From contig JAEXAS010000006.1 of the NCBI GenBank assembly GCA_023458095.1, positions 1-32,914 on the forward strand: 32,914 bases of DNA, in the 5' to 3' direction. The notes below the pieces were generated by a model, which saw only the letters and a list, made by a program, of their open reading frames with translations, was not told where the DNA came from and ran no database searches. The position numbers were made by a program, and so were the translations under genes. Source of the stretch: Actinomycetes bacterium (GTDB lineage Bacteria > Actinomycetota > Actinomycetes > Propionibacteriales > Propionibacteriaceae). Each line of letters opens with the position of its first letter. Positions within the stretch are counted from its first letter, which is position 1. Of this stretch, positions 23,450 through 32,334 are shown one piece after another.

Positions 23450-25878
23450 GCTTCACCTCCCTGGTCGAGAGTCACGTCATCGCCGTAGACCACACCCAAT
23501 TCGCCCAGCGGTGTGCCCGGCGAGTTCATCGGCACCCAGACCGTTGCATCGGCCATGTCCTCGCTGATCTCCACCGGCAGCCGGAACCAGGCATCGCCAT
23601 TGCGGATCTCCAACACGTCACCGTCGGCGACCCCGATCTGCGCAGCCAAGGCGGCATTGATCCGAGCCAGGCTCGGTTTCGCCGTGGCGGCCAGCGCCGA
23701 CTCACCGTCTTGGCTGCGCCCGCCGTCGAGCAGCAACCGCCAGGTCGACAGCTTGGCCGCAACCCCTTCGGAGGTGCCCCCATGAGAGGAGGTCAGCGGA
23801 TAGCTGCGCGGACGCAGCGCCTGCAGTTCGGCGGGCTTGTCCGAGCGGCCCAGTTCGACCAGCTCGGCCATGGCCTGAGCCTCGGACCGGAACCCCAAGG
23901 GCTTGCCCATGGCATCAGCCAAGGCGGCCAGCACCCGAAGATCGGTCATAGGCGCCCGGGTCTGCCGAACCACCTTGTTGACCCGTCCGGCACGATGCTC
24001 CCAGTTCAGGTAGGTACCGGCATGCTCCTCCAGCAGCGCCACCGGGAAGACCACATCGGCCCGGTCGGTGACCTCCGAGAGTCGAGACTCCAGCGACACC
24101 ACGAACGGAGCCGAGTCCAGCGCGGTGCGGGCAGCTTCGGCGTCAGCAAAGTCAGAAAGCTCGACCCCACCGATGAGCAAGGCCCCCAGTTCGCCGAGGC
24201 CGGCGGCGGCCAGCATGCTGGTGGCGTCCAGTCCCTCCAGGGGCGGCAGCGATTCGACGCCCCAGTGGGTGGCGACGTCGACCCGTGCGGTCACATTGGA
24301 AACCACCCGCGCTCCCGGCAGCGCGCCCGGAAGGCACCCGGCCTCGATGGCACCGATCTCACCGACGCGACGCGGGATCCATGCGAATCGCGCTCCGGCG
24401 CTGGTCGCCTGCTTGGCTACCTGAGACAGGGTGCCTGCAACCAGGCCGGCACGCTCCCCGACCAGGATCACGTCCGAGTCTGAAAGGTCCAGCGTGGCGA
24501 GGGCCTCCGGCTCACCGCCGGGGGCCGTGGCCAGCAGGGTCGCGTTGAGTTTGCGGCTGCCATTGCTGGCCAGCGCAGCGATCGTGACGACCTGCAGACC
24601 CCGCTTGCGGACCGCCTTACGCAGCCGCAGGAACACCATGGGAGATTCGTCCTCGGGCTCGAAGCCCACCAAGATGACGCGCTTGGCGCTCTCCAAGTCC
24701 GCATAGGTCACGCCATCGGCGCTGCCGAGCTGGCGTCCAGCGACCTCGGTGATGAGGAAGGATGACTCCTCAGCGCCGAAGGGTCGGCTGCGGAAGTCCA
24801 CATTGTTGGTGCCCAGCACCGCGCGAGCGAACTTGGCGTAGGCGTAGGCCTCTTCGACGGTCACCCGACCGCCGGTGAGCACACCGGAGTTCTTGCCGGC
24901 AGCGGCCAAGCCTGCGACAGCAGCATCAATGGCCTCCGGCCAGGACGCTGGCTGCAGTTCGCCATCGACACGCACCAGCGGAGTGGTGACCCGATCCTCG
25001 CCACGCCCGGAGACGAAGGCGAAGCGCCCCTTGTCGCAGTTCCATTCCTCGTTGACCAGCGGCTCGTTGGCGGCCAGCCGGCGTCGCACCACCCCGTGGC
25101 GATGGTCGGTCCGCAACTGGCAGCCGGATGCACAACCTTCACAAGTCACCTGGGTGGAGACCAGATCGAAGGGACGGCTCTGGAAGCGGTAGGCCGCCGA
25201 CGTGAGCGCGCCCACCGGGCAGATCTGAACCACGTTGCCGGAGAAGTAGGAGTCATAGGGGTTCTCGGCGTAGCGCCCCACCTGCTGCAGCGCACCGCGC
25301 TCCACCAGGCTGATGAACGGATCGCCGGCGATCTGCTCAGAGAATCGGGTGCAGCGCGCACACAGGACGCAGCGCTCCCGATCCAGCAGAATCTGAGCCG
25401 AGATCGGAATCGGCTTGGGGTAGGTGCGCTTGACACCTTCGTAGCGGGATTCGCCGCCACCATTGCTCAGCGCCTGGTTCTGCAGGGGGCATTCCCCGCC
25501 CTTGTCGCAGATCGGGCAGTCCAGCGGATGGTTGATCAACAGCAACTCCAGCATGCCCCGCTGCGACTTCGCCGCGACCTCGGAGGTCCGCTGGGTGTTG
25601 ATCTGCATGCCCGGTGCCACCTCGAGGGTGCAGGAGGCCTGCGGCTTCGGGAAGCCGCGGCCGTTGCCGGCGTCGGGCACTTCCACCAGACACTGGCGGC
25701 AGGCTCCGGCCGGATCCAGCAGCGGATGGTCGCAGAAACGCGGAATCGCGATGCCGATCTGTTCGGCGGCTCGGATCGCCAAAGTGCCCTTGGGCACCGT
25801 GACCTCAATACCGTCGATGCTCAGCGTCACCGTCTCGACCGGTGCCGGCGCCTTTTCGGTCTTGGTCTCCACGCTCAC
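23446..25878 (-). CDS. nuoG: NADH-quinone oxidoreductase subunit G
   Basis: An 810-aa iron-sulfur subunit of the NADH-dehydrogenase module. The N-terminal ferredoxin domain binds a [2Fe-2S] cluster (C49, C60, C63, C83). Next come the His/Cys N5 motif HPLDCPICDKGGECPLQ and the N4 motif CVLCARC...CPVGAL. The molybdopterin-oxidoreductase-like domain starts with C246, C249, C253 and C281, the four ligands of the off-path cluster N7, which E. coli and Thermus keep and mitochondria have lost. The large C-terminal domain resembles molybdoenzymes but carries no cofactor in this family. The start is GTG, with AAGGAGG 7 nt upstream, overlapping the nuoF stop. Confidence 0.95.
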   Translation of the reverse strand: MSVETKTEKAPAPVETVTLSIDGIEVTVPKGTLAIRAAEQIGIAIPRFCDHPLLDPAGACRQCLVEVPDAGNGRGFPKPQASCTLEVAPGMQINTQRTSEVAAKSQRGMLELLLINHPLDCPICDKGGECPLQNQALSNGGGESRYEGVKRTYPKPIPISAQILLDRERCVLCARCTRFSEQIAGDPFISLVERGALQQVGRYAENPYDSYFSGNVVQICPVGALTSAAYRFQSRPFDLVSTQVTCEGCASGCQLRTDHRHGVVRRRLAANEPLVNEEWNCDKGRFAFVSGRGEDRVTTPLVRVDGELQPASWPEAIDAAVAGLAAAGKNSGVLTGGRVTVEEAYAYAKFARAVLGTNNVDFRSRPFGAEESSFLITEVAGRQLGSADGVTYADLESAKRVILVGFEPEDESPMVFLRLRKAVRKRGLQVVTIAALASNGSRKLNATLLATAPGGEPEALATLDLSDSDVILVGERAGLVAGTLSQVAKQATSAGARFAWIPRRVGEIGAIEAGCLPGALPGARVVSNVTARVDVATHWGVESLPPLEGLDATSMLAAAGLGELGALLIGGVELSDFADAEAARTALDSAPFVVSLESRLSEVTDRADVVFPVALLEEHAGTYLNWEHRAGRVNKVVRQTRAPMTDLRVLAALADAMGKPLGFRSEAQAMAELVELGRSDKPAELQALRPRSYPLTSSHGGTSEGVAAKLSTWRLLLDGGRSQDGESALAATAKPSLARINAALAAQIGVADGDVLEIRNGDAWFRLPVEISEDMADATVWVPMNSPGTPLGELGVVYGDDVTLDQGGEA

Positions 25879-27197
25879 GCCCGGACCTCCTTGGACTCAC
25901 TCGCGGTGAACAGCGCGCTGCGTTCGTAGGGGAACAGCTCCCACGCCGGGGTCGAGGTACCTGCCTCGAACTCGCTGCGGAAATGGCGCACCGCGCTGGT
26001 GACACAGGCCACCGCACCGTCAGCCAAGGCGCAGAACGACTTGCCTCCGACATTGCCGGCGACATCGAGAAGCTTCTCGACATCACCCTCAGCGGCGGTG
26101 CCCGCTTCGATCTTGCGCAGCAACTGCACCAGCCACCAACTGCCCTCGCGACAGGGAGTGCACTTGCCACAGGATTCGTGCTTGTAAAACTCCAACCAGC
26201 GCAGCGTGGTGCGAACCACCGAAGTCGTCTCGTCGAAGATCTGCAGGGCCTTGGTGCCCAACATCGTTCCCGCACCAGCCATGCCCTCGTAGTCCAACGG
26301 CACATCAAGGTGTTCCGGAGTGAGGATCGGAGTCGAAGAACCACCAGGGGTCCAGAACTTCAGTTCATGTCCGGGGCGCATGCCTCCGGCCAGCGTCAAC
26401 AACTCCCGCAAGGTGATGCCCAGCGGCGCCTCGAACTGGCCGGGATTGGCCACGTGGCCCGACAGCGAGTAGATCGTGAAGCCCTTGGACTTCTCGGTAC
26501 CCATCGAGGAGAACCACTCAGCGCCGTTGGCGATGATGCTCGGCACTGTGGAGACGGATTCCACATTGTTGATCACCGTGGGAGAGGCGTACAGACCAGC
26601 CACCGCCGGGAACGGCGGGCGCAACCGAGGTTGACCGCGGCGTCCTTCCAGCGAATCCAGCAGGGCGGTTTCCTCGCCACAGATATAAGCCCCGGCCCCG
26701 GCGTGGACGATGATGTCCAAGTCGAAACCGGAGCCCAGGATGTTGCTGCCCAACAGCCCCGCCGCGTAGGCCTCAGCGACCGCGGCCTGCACTCTGCGGT
26801 GCACGTGCAGCACTTCCCCGCGGATATAGACGAAGGCGGTGTGGCAACCGATGGCGTAGGAGGAGATGATCATCCCCTCCACCAGGGTGTGCGGACTGGC
26901 CAGCAGCAGCGGCATGTCCTTGCAGGTACCCGGCTCGGACTCATCGCCGTTGACCACCAGGTATTTGGGATTGGGATTGTCCTTGGGGACGAAGCTCCAC
27001 TTCATGCCGGTCGGGAAGCCCGCACCGCCACGTCCGCGCAGACCAGAGTCCTTCACGACACCGGTGACCTCCTCGGGGGTCATCTTCAGCGCCTTCGCCA
27101 AGGCGGTGTAGCCGCCGGCTGCCCGGTAGCCGTCCAGCGTCCAGGAGGAGTCGGTGCCCCAGTTCGCGCTGAGGACCGGGGTGAGCGTGTCGGTCAT
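25875..27197 (-). CDS. nuoF: NADH-quinone oxidoreductase subunit F
   Basis: A 440-aa subunit that binds NADH and FMN and starts the electron chain. The FMN/NADH glycine-rich segment SGLRGRGGAGFPTGMKW is at 51-67, followed by VVNGDESEPGTCKD and the ICGEETALLDSLEG region. The [4Fe-4S] cluster N3 is bound by C343, C346, C349 and C389. I start it at ATG 27197, whose A is the last base of the nuoE stop (TGATG). The open frame extends 10 codons further upstream, but only inside nuoE. Confidence 0.96.
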   Translation of the reverse strand: MTDTLTPVLSANWGTDSSWTLDGYRAAGGYTALAKALKMTPEEVTGVVKDSGLRGRGGAGFPTGMKWSFVPKDNPNPKYLVVNGDESEPGTCKDMPLLLASPHTLVEGMIISSYAIGCHTAFVYIRGEVLHVHRRVQAAVAEAYAAGLLGSNILGSGFDLDIIVHAGAGAYICGEETALLDSLEGRRGQPRLRPPFPAVAGLYASPTVINNVESVSTVPSIIANGAEWFSSMGTEKSKGFTIYSLSGHVANPGQFEAPLGITLRELLTLAGGMRPGHELKFWTPGGSSTPILTPEHLDVPLDYEGMAGAGTMLGTKALQIFDETTSVVRTTLRWLEFYKHESCGKCTPCREGSWWLVQLLRKIEAGTAAEGDVEKLLDVAGNVGGKSFCALADGAVACVTSAVRHFRSEFEAGTSTPAWELFPYERSALFTASESKEVRA

Positions 27198-27913
27198 CAG
27201 TTCTTTCCACCCTTCGGCGCTGCCCAACCCTTGTCGTCAGCGATCTTCTTGCCCGTCAGGGACGCCTCGCCGGCGCTGGGACCTTCATCGGCGCGACCGT
27301 CGGGGAAACCGGCCAGGACCCGCTCCGCTTCGCGCCAACTCGTGATCGTGGCTCCGCGGGTGGAACTGACTTCCCGATCAGCGGCCAGGTCGTCGAGGAG
27401 CTTCTCGGCCTTCTCCGGGGTCATGTTGTCCATGAATTCCCAGTTGACCATGAGCACCGGGGCGAAATCACACGCCGCATTGCACTCGATGCGCTCCAAG
27501 CTGAACTTGCCGTCGGCAGTGGTCTCATCCGGGCCGATGCCCAGCTTCTCGGAGACCTTTTCCAACAGCATGTCGCCACCCATGACCGCGCACAGGGCGG
27601 TGGTGCACACCCCGATGTGGTGCTGGCCGGCCGGGGTGCGGCGATACATCGTGTAGAAGGTCGCCACTCCGGAGACCTGCGCAGCGGTGATGCCCAGGAT
27701 CTCGGCGCAGGCCTTGATCCCCGCCGGCGAGATCCGGCCGTCCACGCTTTGCACCAGGTGCAACATCGGCATCAGCGCCGACCGGGCCTGCGGGTAGCGC
27801 TGGGCAAGTTCCCGCATCTCGGCCAGCGTTGTTTCGTCGATATTGGTGCTGGTGTCGGTCATGTCCACACCTCCCGACTCGGGGAAGTAGGACGTGAATT
27901 CGTGACCACTCAT
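27197..27913 (-). CDS. nuoE: NADH-quinone oxidoreductase subunit E
   Basis: A 238-aa thioredoxin-like subunit with a [2Fe-2S] cluster (N1a) bound by C103, C108, C144 and C148. The family stretch ALMPMLHLVQSVDGRI and VATFYTMY are clear. Two starts are credible: ATG 27913, which overlaps the nuoD stop as ATGA and has GGGAGG 9 nt upstream (used here), and ATG 27862, with GGGAGG 7 nt upstream, giving a protein 17 residues shorter. The C-terminal 70 residues after the cluster domain, including DREVSSTRGATITSW and a charged Gly/Lys tail, are an extension. Confidence 0.94.
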   Translation of the reverse strand: MSGHEFTSYFPESGGVDMTDTSTNIDETTLAEMRELAQRYPQARSALMPMLHLVQSVDGRISPAGIKACAEILGITAAQVSGVATFYTMYRRTPAGQHHIGVCTTALCAVMGGDMLLEKVSEKLGIGPDETTADGKFSLERIECNAACDFAPVLMVNWEFMDNMTPEKAEKLLDDLAADREVSSTRGATITSWREAERVLAGFPDGRADEGPSAGEASLTGKKIADDKGWAAPKGGKN

Positions 27914-29253
27914 CGGTCGACGCCTCCCATCACGGGGTCGATGGACCCGACCGAGACCACGATGTCGGCGATCATGCCGCCCTCGCACTGGATCGGAACG
28001 GACTGCAGATGGTTGAATCCTGGGTCGCGCATGTGGGCCCGGAACGGCTTGGTGCCGCCATCGGAAACCACGTGACAGCCCAGTTCGCCCTTGGGACTCT
28101 CGATGGGCACATAGGCCTGGCCGGCCGGTACCCGGAAGCCCTCGGTGACCAGCTTGAAGTGGTGGATCAGGGCTTCCATGGACTCGCCCATGATGTGCTT
28201 GATGTGCTCATGGGAGTTGCCTTGACCGTCGGGGCCGAGAGCCAACTGGGCCGGCCAGCCGATCTTCGGGTCATCGACCATCACCGGCTCGCCCACTGAG
28301 GCCTCCAGCCGGTCGGCGCACTGCTTGATGATGCGCAGGCTCTCCCACATCTCGGCCAGCCGGACGCGGAAGCGCCCGTAGGCATCGGAGGTGTCCCAGG
28401 TCGGAATGTCGAACTCATAGTTCTCATAGCCGCAGTAGGGCTGAGTCTTGCGCAGATCCCAGTCGTAGCCGGTCGCCCGCAGCATCGGTCCGGTCACGCC
28501 CAGCGCGAAGCAGGCGCTGAGGTCCTGGTAGCCGATGTCGCACATGCGCCCCTTGAAGATGGGGTTTTCGTTACAGAACGCGGCGTACTCGGGCAGGTGC
28601 TTGTCCAGCCAGGCGATCACATCGCGCAACTGCGCCATGCTGCTCTCGGGCAGATCGTTAGCAACCCCGCCGGGACGGATGTAGGCGTGGTTCATGCGCA
28701 AACCGGTGACGGCCTCCAGGTAGTCCAAAACGACTTCGCGTTCACGGAAGCCGATGGTCATCACCGTCAAGGCCCCGATCTCCATGCCGCCGGTGCCGAT
28801 GGCGACCAAGTGGGAGGAGATGCGGTTCAGCTCCATCATCAGGATGCGGATGTCGTTGGCCCGGGTCGGAATCTGATCCTCGATGCCCAACAGGCGCTCC
28901 ACAGCCAGGCAGTAGGCGGCCTCGTTGAACAGCGGGGTCAGATAGTCCATGCGGGTCACGAAGGTGCAGCCCTGGGTCCAGGAGCGGTACTCCATGTTCT
29001 TCTCGATGCCGGTATGCAGGAATCCGATACCGGGTCGGATCTTGGTGACGGTCTCGCCGTCACACTCCACCATCAGGCGCAACACACCGTGGGTGGACGG
29101 GTGCTGCGGACCCATGTTGATGACCAGGGTCTCGTCCTCGCGGGTGGCCTGCTCGGCGGCGATCTGGTCGAAGTCGCCGCCCATGGCGGTGTAGACCGCC
29201 CCGACCGGGGCCTCGTCCTCACTGCCGGCGTAGAAGTCGGTCTGCTCGGTCAT
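27910..29253 (-). CDS. nuoD: NADH-quinone oxidoreductase subunit D
   Basis: A 447-aa subunit related to NiFe-hydrogenase large subunits; with NuoB it forms the quinone-reducing pocket. MGPQHPSTHG (47-56) contains H51 and H55 of the quinone-site loop. Typical segments GFLHTGIEKNMEYR, MDYLTPLFNEAAY and the terminal DIVVSVGSIDPVMGGVDR are present, while hydrogenase nickel ligands are absent as expected. The start is ATG 29253, overlapping the nuoC stop, with GGAGGAG 6 nt upstream. A 46-aa leader precedes the conserved core. NuoC and NuoD are separate, not fused as in E. coli. Confidence 0.95.
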   Translation of the reverse strand: MTEQTDFYAGSEDEAPVGAVYTAMGGDFDQIAAEQATREDETLVINMGPQHPSTHGVLRLMVECDGETVTKIRPGIGFLHTGIEKNMEYRSWTQGCTFVTRMDYLTPLFNEAAYCLAVERLLGIEDQIPTRANDIRILMMELNRISSHLVAIGTGGMEIGALTVMTIGFREREVVLDYLEAVTGLRMNHAYIRPGGVANDLPESSMAQLRDVIAWLDKHLPEYAAFCNENPIFKGRMCDIGYQDLSACFALGVTGPMLRATGYDWDLRKTQPYCGYENYEFDIPTWDTSDAYGRFRVRLAEMWESLRIIKQCADRLEASVGEPVMVDDPKIGWPAQLALGPDGQGNSHEHIKHIMGESMEALIHHFKLVTEGFRVPAGQAYVPIESPKGELGCHVVSDGGTKPFRAHMRDPGFNHLQSVPIQCEGGMIADIVVSVGSIDPVMGGVDR

Positions 29254-29939
29254 CGGTAGCTCCTCCGCTCGTCGACCGGTTGCACCACGGCACCCTTGTA
29301 TTCGATCGGGATCCCGCCCAGTGGGTAGTCCTTGCGTTGCGGATGGCCAACCCAATCGTCGGGCATCAGGATCCGGGTGAGGTGGGGATGGCCGTCGAAG
29401 ATGACCCCGAACATGTCCCAGGTCTCACGCTCATGCCAGTCCATCGCCGGGTAGATCGCCACGGAGCTAGGCACATGCGGATCGGCTGCCGGGCAGGTGA
29501 CCTCCAAGCGCAGTCGTCGATTGTGGGTCATGGACTGCAGGTGGTAGACCACGTGGAACTCCGCGTCGGTGTCGGCGGGGTAATGCACTCCCGATGCCGA
29601 GGCGCAGAACTCGAAGCGCAGGTGCGCATCGTCGCGCACGGTCTGAAGCACCTCGGTCAGCTTCTCGCGGGGCACGTACACGGTGAACTCGCCGCGATCG
29701 ACCACCACCTGGCTGATGCCGTCGGGCACCAACTCCACGAGCCGCTCATAGATCGCATCGAAGTAGGAACCGAAGGGCGGCGTCGATCCGGTCACCGTCG
29801 GCAGCGCGCGGACCAATCCGCCGTAGCCGGAGGTGTCGCCGGTACCTTCGCTCCACATGCCCTTGCGAACCGCCACTGGCTTGGCCTGCGGCGCGTCCGG
29901 GGTTACCGGCAGGTTCTCGCCGGATACCTGGTCGCTCAT
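29250..29939 (-). CDS. nuoC: NADH-quinone oxidoreductase subunit C
   Basis: A 229-aa peripheral-arm subunit. The complex I 30-kDa signature ERETWDMFGVIFDGHPHLTR, followed by ILMPDDWVGHPQRKDYPLGG, is intact. The N-terminal 60 residues (Pro/Ala-rich, then KGMWSEGTGDTSGYGGLVR) are an actinobacterial-type extension. The ATG overlaps the nuoB stop (ATGA); the best RBS candidate, GAAGGG, is modest. Confidence 0.95.
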   Translation of the reverse strand: MSDQVSGENLPVTPDAPQAKPVAVRKGMWSEGTGDTSGYGGLVRALPTVTGSTPPFGSYFDAIYERLVELVPDGISQVVVDRGEFTVYVPREKLTEVLQTVRDDAHLRFEFCASASGVHYPADTDAEFHVVYHLQSMTHNRRLRLEVTCPAADPHVPSSVAIYPAMDWHERETWDMFGVIFDGHPHLTRILMPDDWVGHPQRKDYPLGGIPIEYKGAVVQPVDERRSYR

Positions 29940-30493
29940 CGCATCAGACCCTTCATCTCGTGGGTGGCCGGCGCGGTGAGGGCCGCTGCCTCGTTGGCCT
30001 CGCGCACCGCAACCGCATGCGCGCCGGAGGGCTTCTTCGAGACGATCTGCTCACGCAGCTTGAAGATCGCATCGATCAGCATGTCCGGACGCGGCGGGCA
30101 GCCGGGGACGTAGATGTCGACCGGAACCAGGTGATCGCCGCCCTGCACGATCGCGTAGTTGTTGAACATGCCGCCGCTGGAGGCGCACACGCCCATCGCC
30201 AGCACCCACTTGGGCTCGGGCATCTGGTCGTACACCTGCCGCAGGACGGGCGCCATCTTCTGACTGATCCGTCCAGCGATGATCATCAGATCCGCTTGGC
30301 GCGGTGAGGACCGGAACACCTCTTGGCCCCAACGTCCAGCGTCGAATCGGGGCGCGCCAAAGCTCATCATCTCGATCGAGCAGCACGCCAGACCGAAGGT
30401 GGCCGGCCACAGTGACGCCGACCGCATCCACCCGAACACACCTTCGACGGTGGTCAGCAGGACGCCTTCCGGAAGCTTGTCTTCAATACCCAT
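29936..30493 (-). CDS. nuoB: NADH-quinone oxidoreductase subunit B
   Basis: A 185-aa subunit holding cluster N2, the terminal [4Fe-4S] centre that reduces the quinone. The ligands are the unusual adjacent pair C37-C38 (LACCSIEMM), C103 (MGVCASSGGMFNN) and C132 (VPGCPPRPD). I start it at ATG 30493, with GAGAGG 7 nt upstream, 16 nt after nuoA. The frame is open 17 codons further, back into nuoA, but homology begins here. Confidence 0.96.
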   Translation of the reverse strand: MGIEDKLPEGVLLTTVEGVFGWMRSASLWPATFGLACCSIEMMSFGAPRFDAGRWGQEVFRSSPRQADLMIIAGRISQKMAPVLRQVYDQMPEPKWVLAMGVCASSGGMFNNYAIVQGGDHLVPVDIYVPGCPPRPDMLIDAIFKLREQIVSKKPSGAHAVAVREANEAAALTAPATHEMKGLMR

Positions 30494-30509
30494 GCCTATG
30501 CCTCTCGAC

Positions 30510-30869
30510 TCAGTCCCACTCCAGGCCACCGCGACGCCACACATAGGCGTAGGCGATGAACACCGTGACCATGAACAACACCATCTCGATCAGTGCGAAC
30601 AGGCCCAGCTTGTTGAAAGCCACCGCCCACGGATAGAGAAAGATCGTCTCAATATCGAAGATGATGAACAGCATCGCGACCAGGTAGTACTTGACCGGGA
30701 AGCGGCCACCGCCGGCCGGCTGCGGAGTCGGATCGATACCGCACTCGTAGGACTGGTACTTGCGTTGGTTCCAGCGGCGCGGTCCGATCACTGCGCTCGC
30801 CACGACCATGGCGGCCATCAGGGCACCGCCCAGCACCATGGTCACGACTATCGGTAGGTAAGGGCTCAT
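30510..30869 (-). CDS. nuoA: NADH-quinone oxidoreductase subunit A
   Basis: A 119-aa, three-helix membrane subunit at the junction of the two arms of complex I. The conserved loop KYQSYECGIDP and the second-helix segment KYYLVAMLFIIFDIETIFLYPWA, with its acidic pair, identify it. The start is ATG 30869, preceded by GAGG (5 nt); the frame is open upstream into the gap behind the reductase gene, but the extra residues lack family character. It is the first nuo gene. Confidence 0.95.
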   Translation of the reverse strand: MSPYLPIVVTMVLGGALMAAMVVASAVIGPRRWNQRKYQSYECGIDPTPQPAGGGRFPVKYYLVAMLFIIFDIETIFLYPWAVAFNKLGLFALIEMVLFMVTVFIAYAYVWRRGGLEWD

Positions 30870-30912
30870 CAAGCCTCGCTTCCCTGGGTCAACGCCAACA
30901 TCGGCATCTTTC

Positions 30913-32205
30913 TCATGCTGAGGGTGCCACCTTTGAGAGGGTGGTAAGCACCATGTCCATCCAATCCCCGCGGCGCGTGTCATACAGATGGGACAACAAC
31001 TTCATGGTGAATCGCATCAGCGTCGGTCGAGGTAGACCGTACTTGGTGCAGACGTGCATCACTTGCGGATGCTCGATCAATGACACGAAAACCCGTCCCA
31101 GGCTGAAATAGCCCCCCCACTCAGCTTTCAGCCTGATCGGGTATCCGCGCAAGGCCTGTTCCGCGCTGGGAGTGCCAAAACCGCGGAAATGCGCATCGGT
31201 GATCGCTTCGGCCGCCATCTCGCCGGCCTCCATGGCGTACGGGATGCCCTCGCCGTTGAAGGGCGAGACCATACCGCCGGAATCCCCCACCAGCAGCAGG
31301 CCGCGGGTGTAGGCCGGCTGCCGGCTGAAGCTCATCGGGAGCGCCGAGCCCTGAATAGGGCCGATCTGGTTCTCCGGCCGGAAGCCCCATTCCTCCGGGG
31401 TGGTTGCCAGCCAGTTGGTCAGCATCTTGCGGTGATTGAGTTTCGCCGACTCCGCGTTGTGACGCACCGTACCCAGGCCGACATTGACGGTGCCATCGGC
31501 CAAGGCGAAGATCCAGCCGTAGCCCGGCATGAGGTTGGACCGACCCGGCTCCCCATCCCACAACTCCAGCCAGGACTCCATGTAGTCGTCTTGGCTCTTC
31601 GGGGATCGGAAATAGGTGCGCACCGCCACCCCCATGGGACGGTCACCGCGCGGGATGATGCCCATCGCGCGGGCCAGGGGCGAGGAGTTCCCGTCGGCGG
31701 CCACCACCACCGGGGCCACGAAGCGGCGTCCATCCTTGGTGGTCACGCCCGTGATCCGATCGGTTCGGTGATTCAGGATCGGGGCGGTCACCGTGGTGTT
31801 CTCGAACAGTCGGGCGCCGAGGCCGACCGCATGATCGGCCAGAATCTTGTCGAAATCGGCCCGGGCTCGGGTCAGACCGTAAGGCGGGAATTCCGACAGT
31901 TGCGGCCACAGCAACTCGAAGGGTTCCGTTCGGCCGCCGTAGATGCGCAACCCCTTATTGCGCTTCCAGCCGGCTTCGGGGCTGATGTCCACCCCGAGTT
32001 TGATGAGTTGCTTCACCGCTCGCGGGGTGAGCCCGTCACCGCAGACCTTGGCCCGCGGGAAGTTGCTCTTCTCCAGCAGGACCACATCAAGGCCGCGCGC
32101 GGCCAGATGGGCTGCTGTGGTGGAGCCGCCCGGCCCGGCGCCGACGACGATTACATCGGCTGATACCGGTGCCTGGGCGACTGCGGAATCCCTGTTGTCA
32201 GCCAT
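30913..32205 (-). CDS. Geranylgeranyl-reductase-family flavoprotein, likely menaquinone side-chain reductase (MenJ-like)
   Basis: A 430-aa FAD-dependent reductase. The N-terminal dinucleotide-binding GAGPGG is at 22-27 in DVIVVGAGPGGSTTA. The family motif RAKVCGDGLTPRAV and the second FAD motif GDSGGMVSPFNGEGIPYAMEAG are both clear. Relatives saturate double bonds of isoprenoid chains; mycobacterial MenJ reduces one isoprene unit of menaquinone. The position directly upstream of nuoA (43-nt gap, no promoter seen between) and beside menF makes a quinone side chain the most likely substrate; archaeal-type lipid or chlorophyll substrates are unlikely here. The ATG at 32205 has AGGGG 5 nt upstream; in-frame GTG and TTG codons just before it are less well placed. 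Confidence 0.88.
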   Translation of the reverse strand: MADNRDSAVAQAPVSADVIVVGAGPGGSTTAAHLAARGLDVVLLEKSNFPRAKVCGDGLTPRAVKQLIKLGVDISPEAGWKRNKGLRIYGGRTEPFELLWPQLSEFPPYGLTRARADFDKILADHAVGLGARLFENTTVTAPILNHRTDRITGVTTKDGRRFVAPVVVAADGNSSPLARAMGIIPRGDRPMGVAVRTYFRSPKSQDDYMESWLELWDGEPGRSNLMPGYGWIFALADGTVNVGLGTVRHNAESAKLNHRKMLTNWLATTPEEWGFRPENQIGPIQGSALPMSFSRQPAYTRGLLLVGDSGGMVSPFNGEGIPYAMEAGEMAAEAITDAHFRGFGTPSAEQALRGYPIRLKAEWGGYFSLGRVFVSLIEHPQVMHVCTKYGLPRPTLMRFTMKLLSHLYDTRRGDWMDMVLTTLSKVAPSA

Positions 32206-32238
32206 CAACACCCCTGTCGCTCCCTAGGCACTCGGGAC

Positions 32239-32244
32239 AGTTTA
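32239..32244 (-). promoter_or_regulatory. Putative -10 box of the reductase-nuo operon
   Basis: TAAACT on the minus strand would start transcription near 32232, leaving a 27-nt leader with its RBS. If correct, this one promoter could drive the reductase plus nuoA-N, about 16.7 kb. No good -35 is visible, and the box is inside a G-run region. Confidence 0.4.
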
Positions 32245-32321
32245 GGGGGGTTTGCACCTCACGGCATCCTGCGCCACCGGTCTGCGGGAGCCGCGCAGCG
32301 TGGTTCTTGGCGTTGTGGGGT

Positions 32322-32327
32322 TAACCT
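32322..32327 (+). promoter_or_regulatory. Putative -10 box of leaderless menF
   Basis: TAACCT lies 7 nt before the GTG at 32335, with no Shine-Dalgarno sequence between. It is the same arrangement as at pepO and the polyprenyl synthase gene. Confidence 0.45.
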
Positions 32328-32334
32328 TGCCACC

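Larger units (their letters stand above)
32206..32334. promoter_or_regulatory. Divergent promoter region between the reductase-nuo operon and menF
   Basis: A 129-bp gap with back-to-back candidate -10 boxes about 80 bp apart (32239-32244 minus, 32322-32327 plus). It would allow joint control of complex I and menaquinone synthesis. No clear operator palindrome was recognised between them. Confidence 0.4.
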
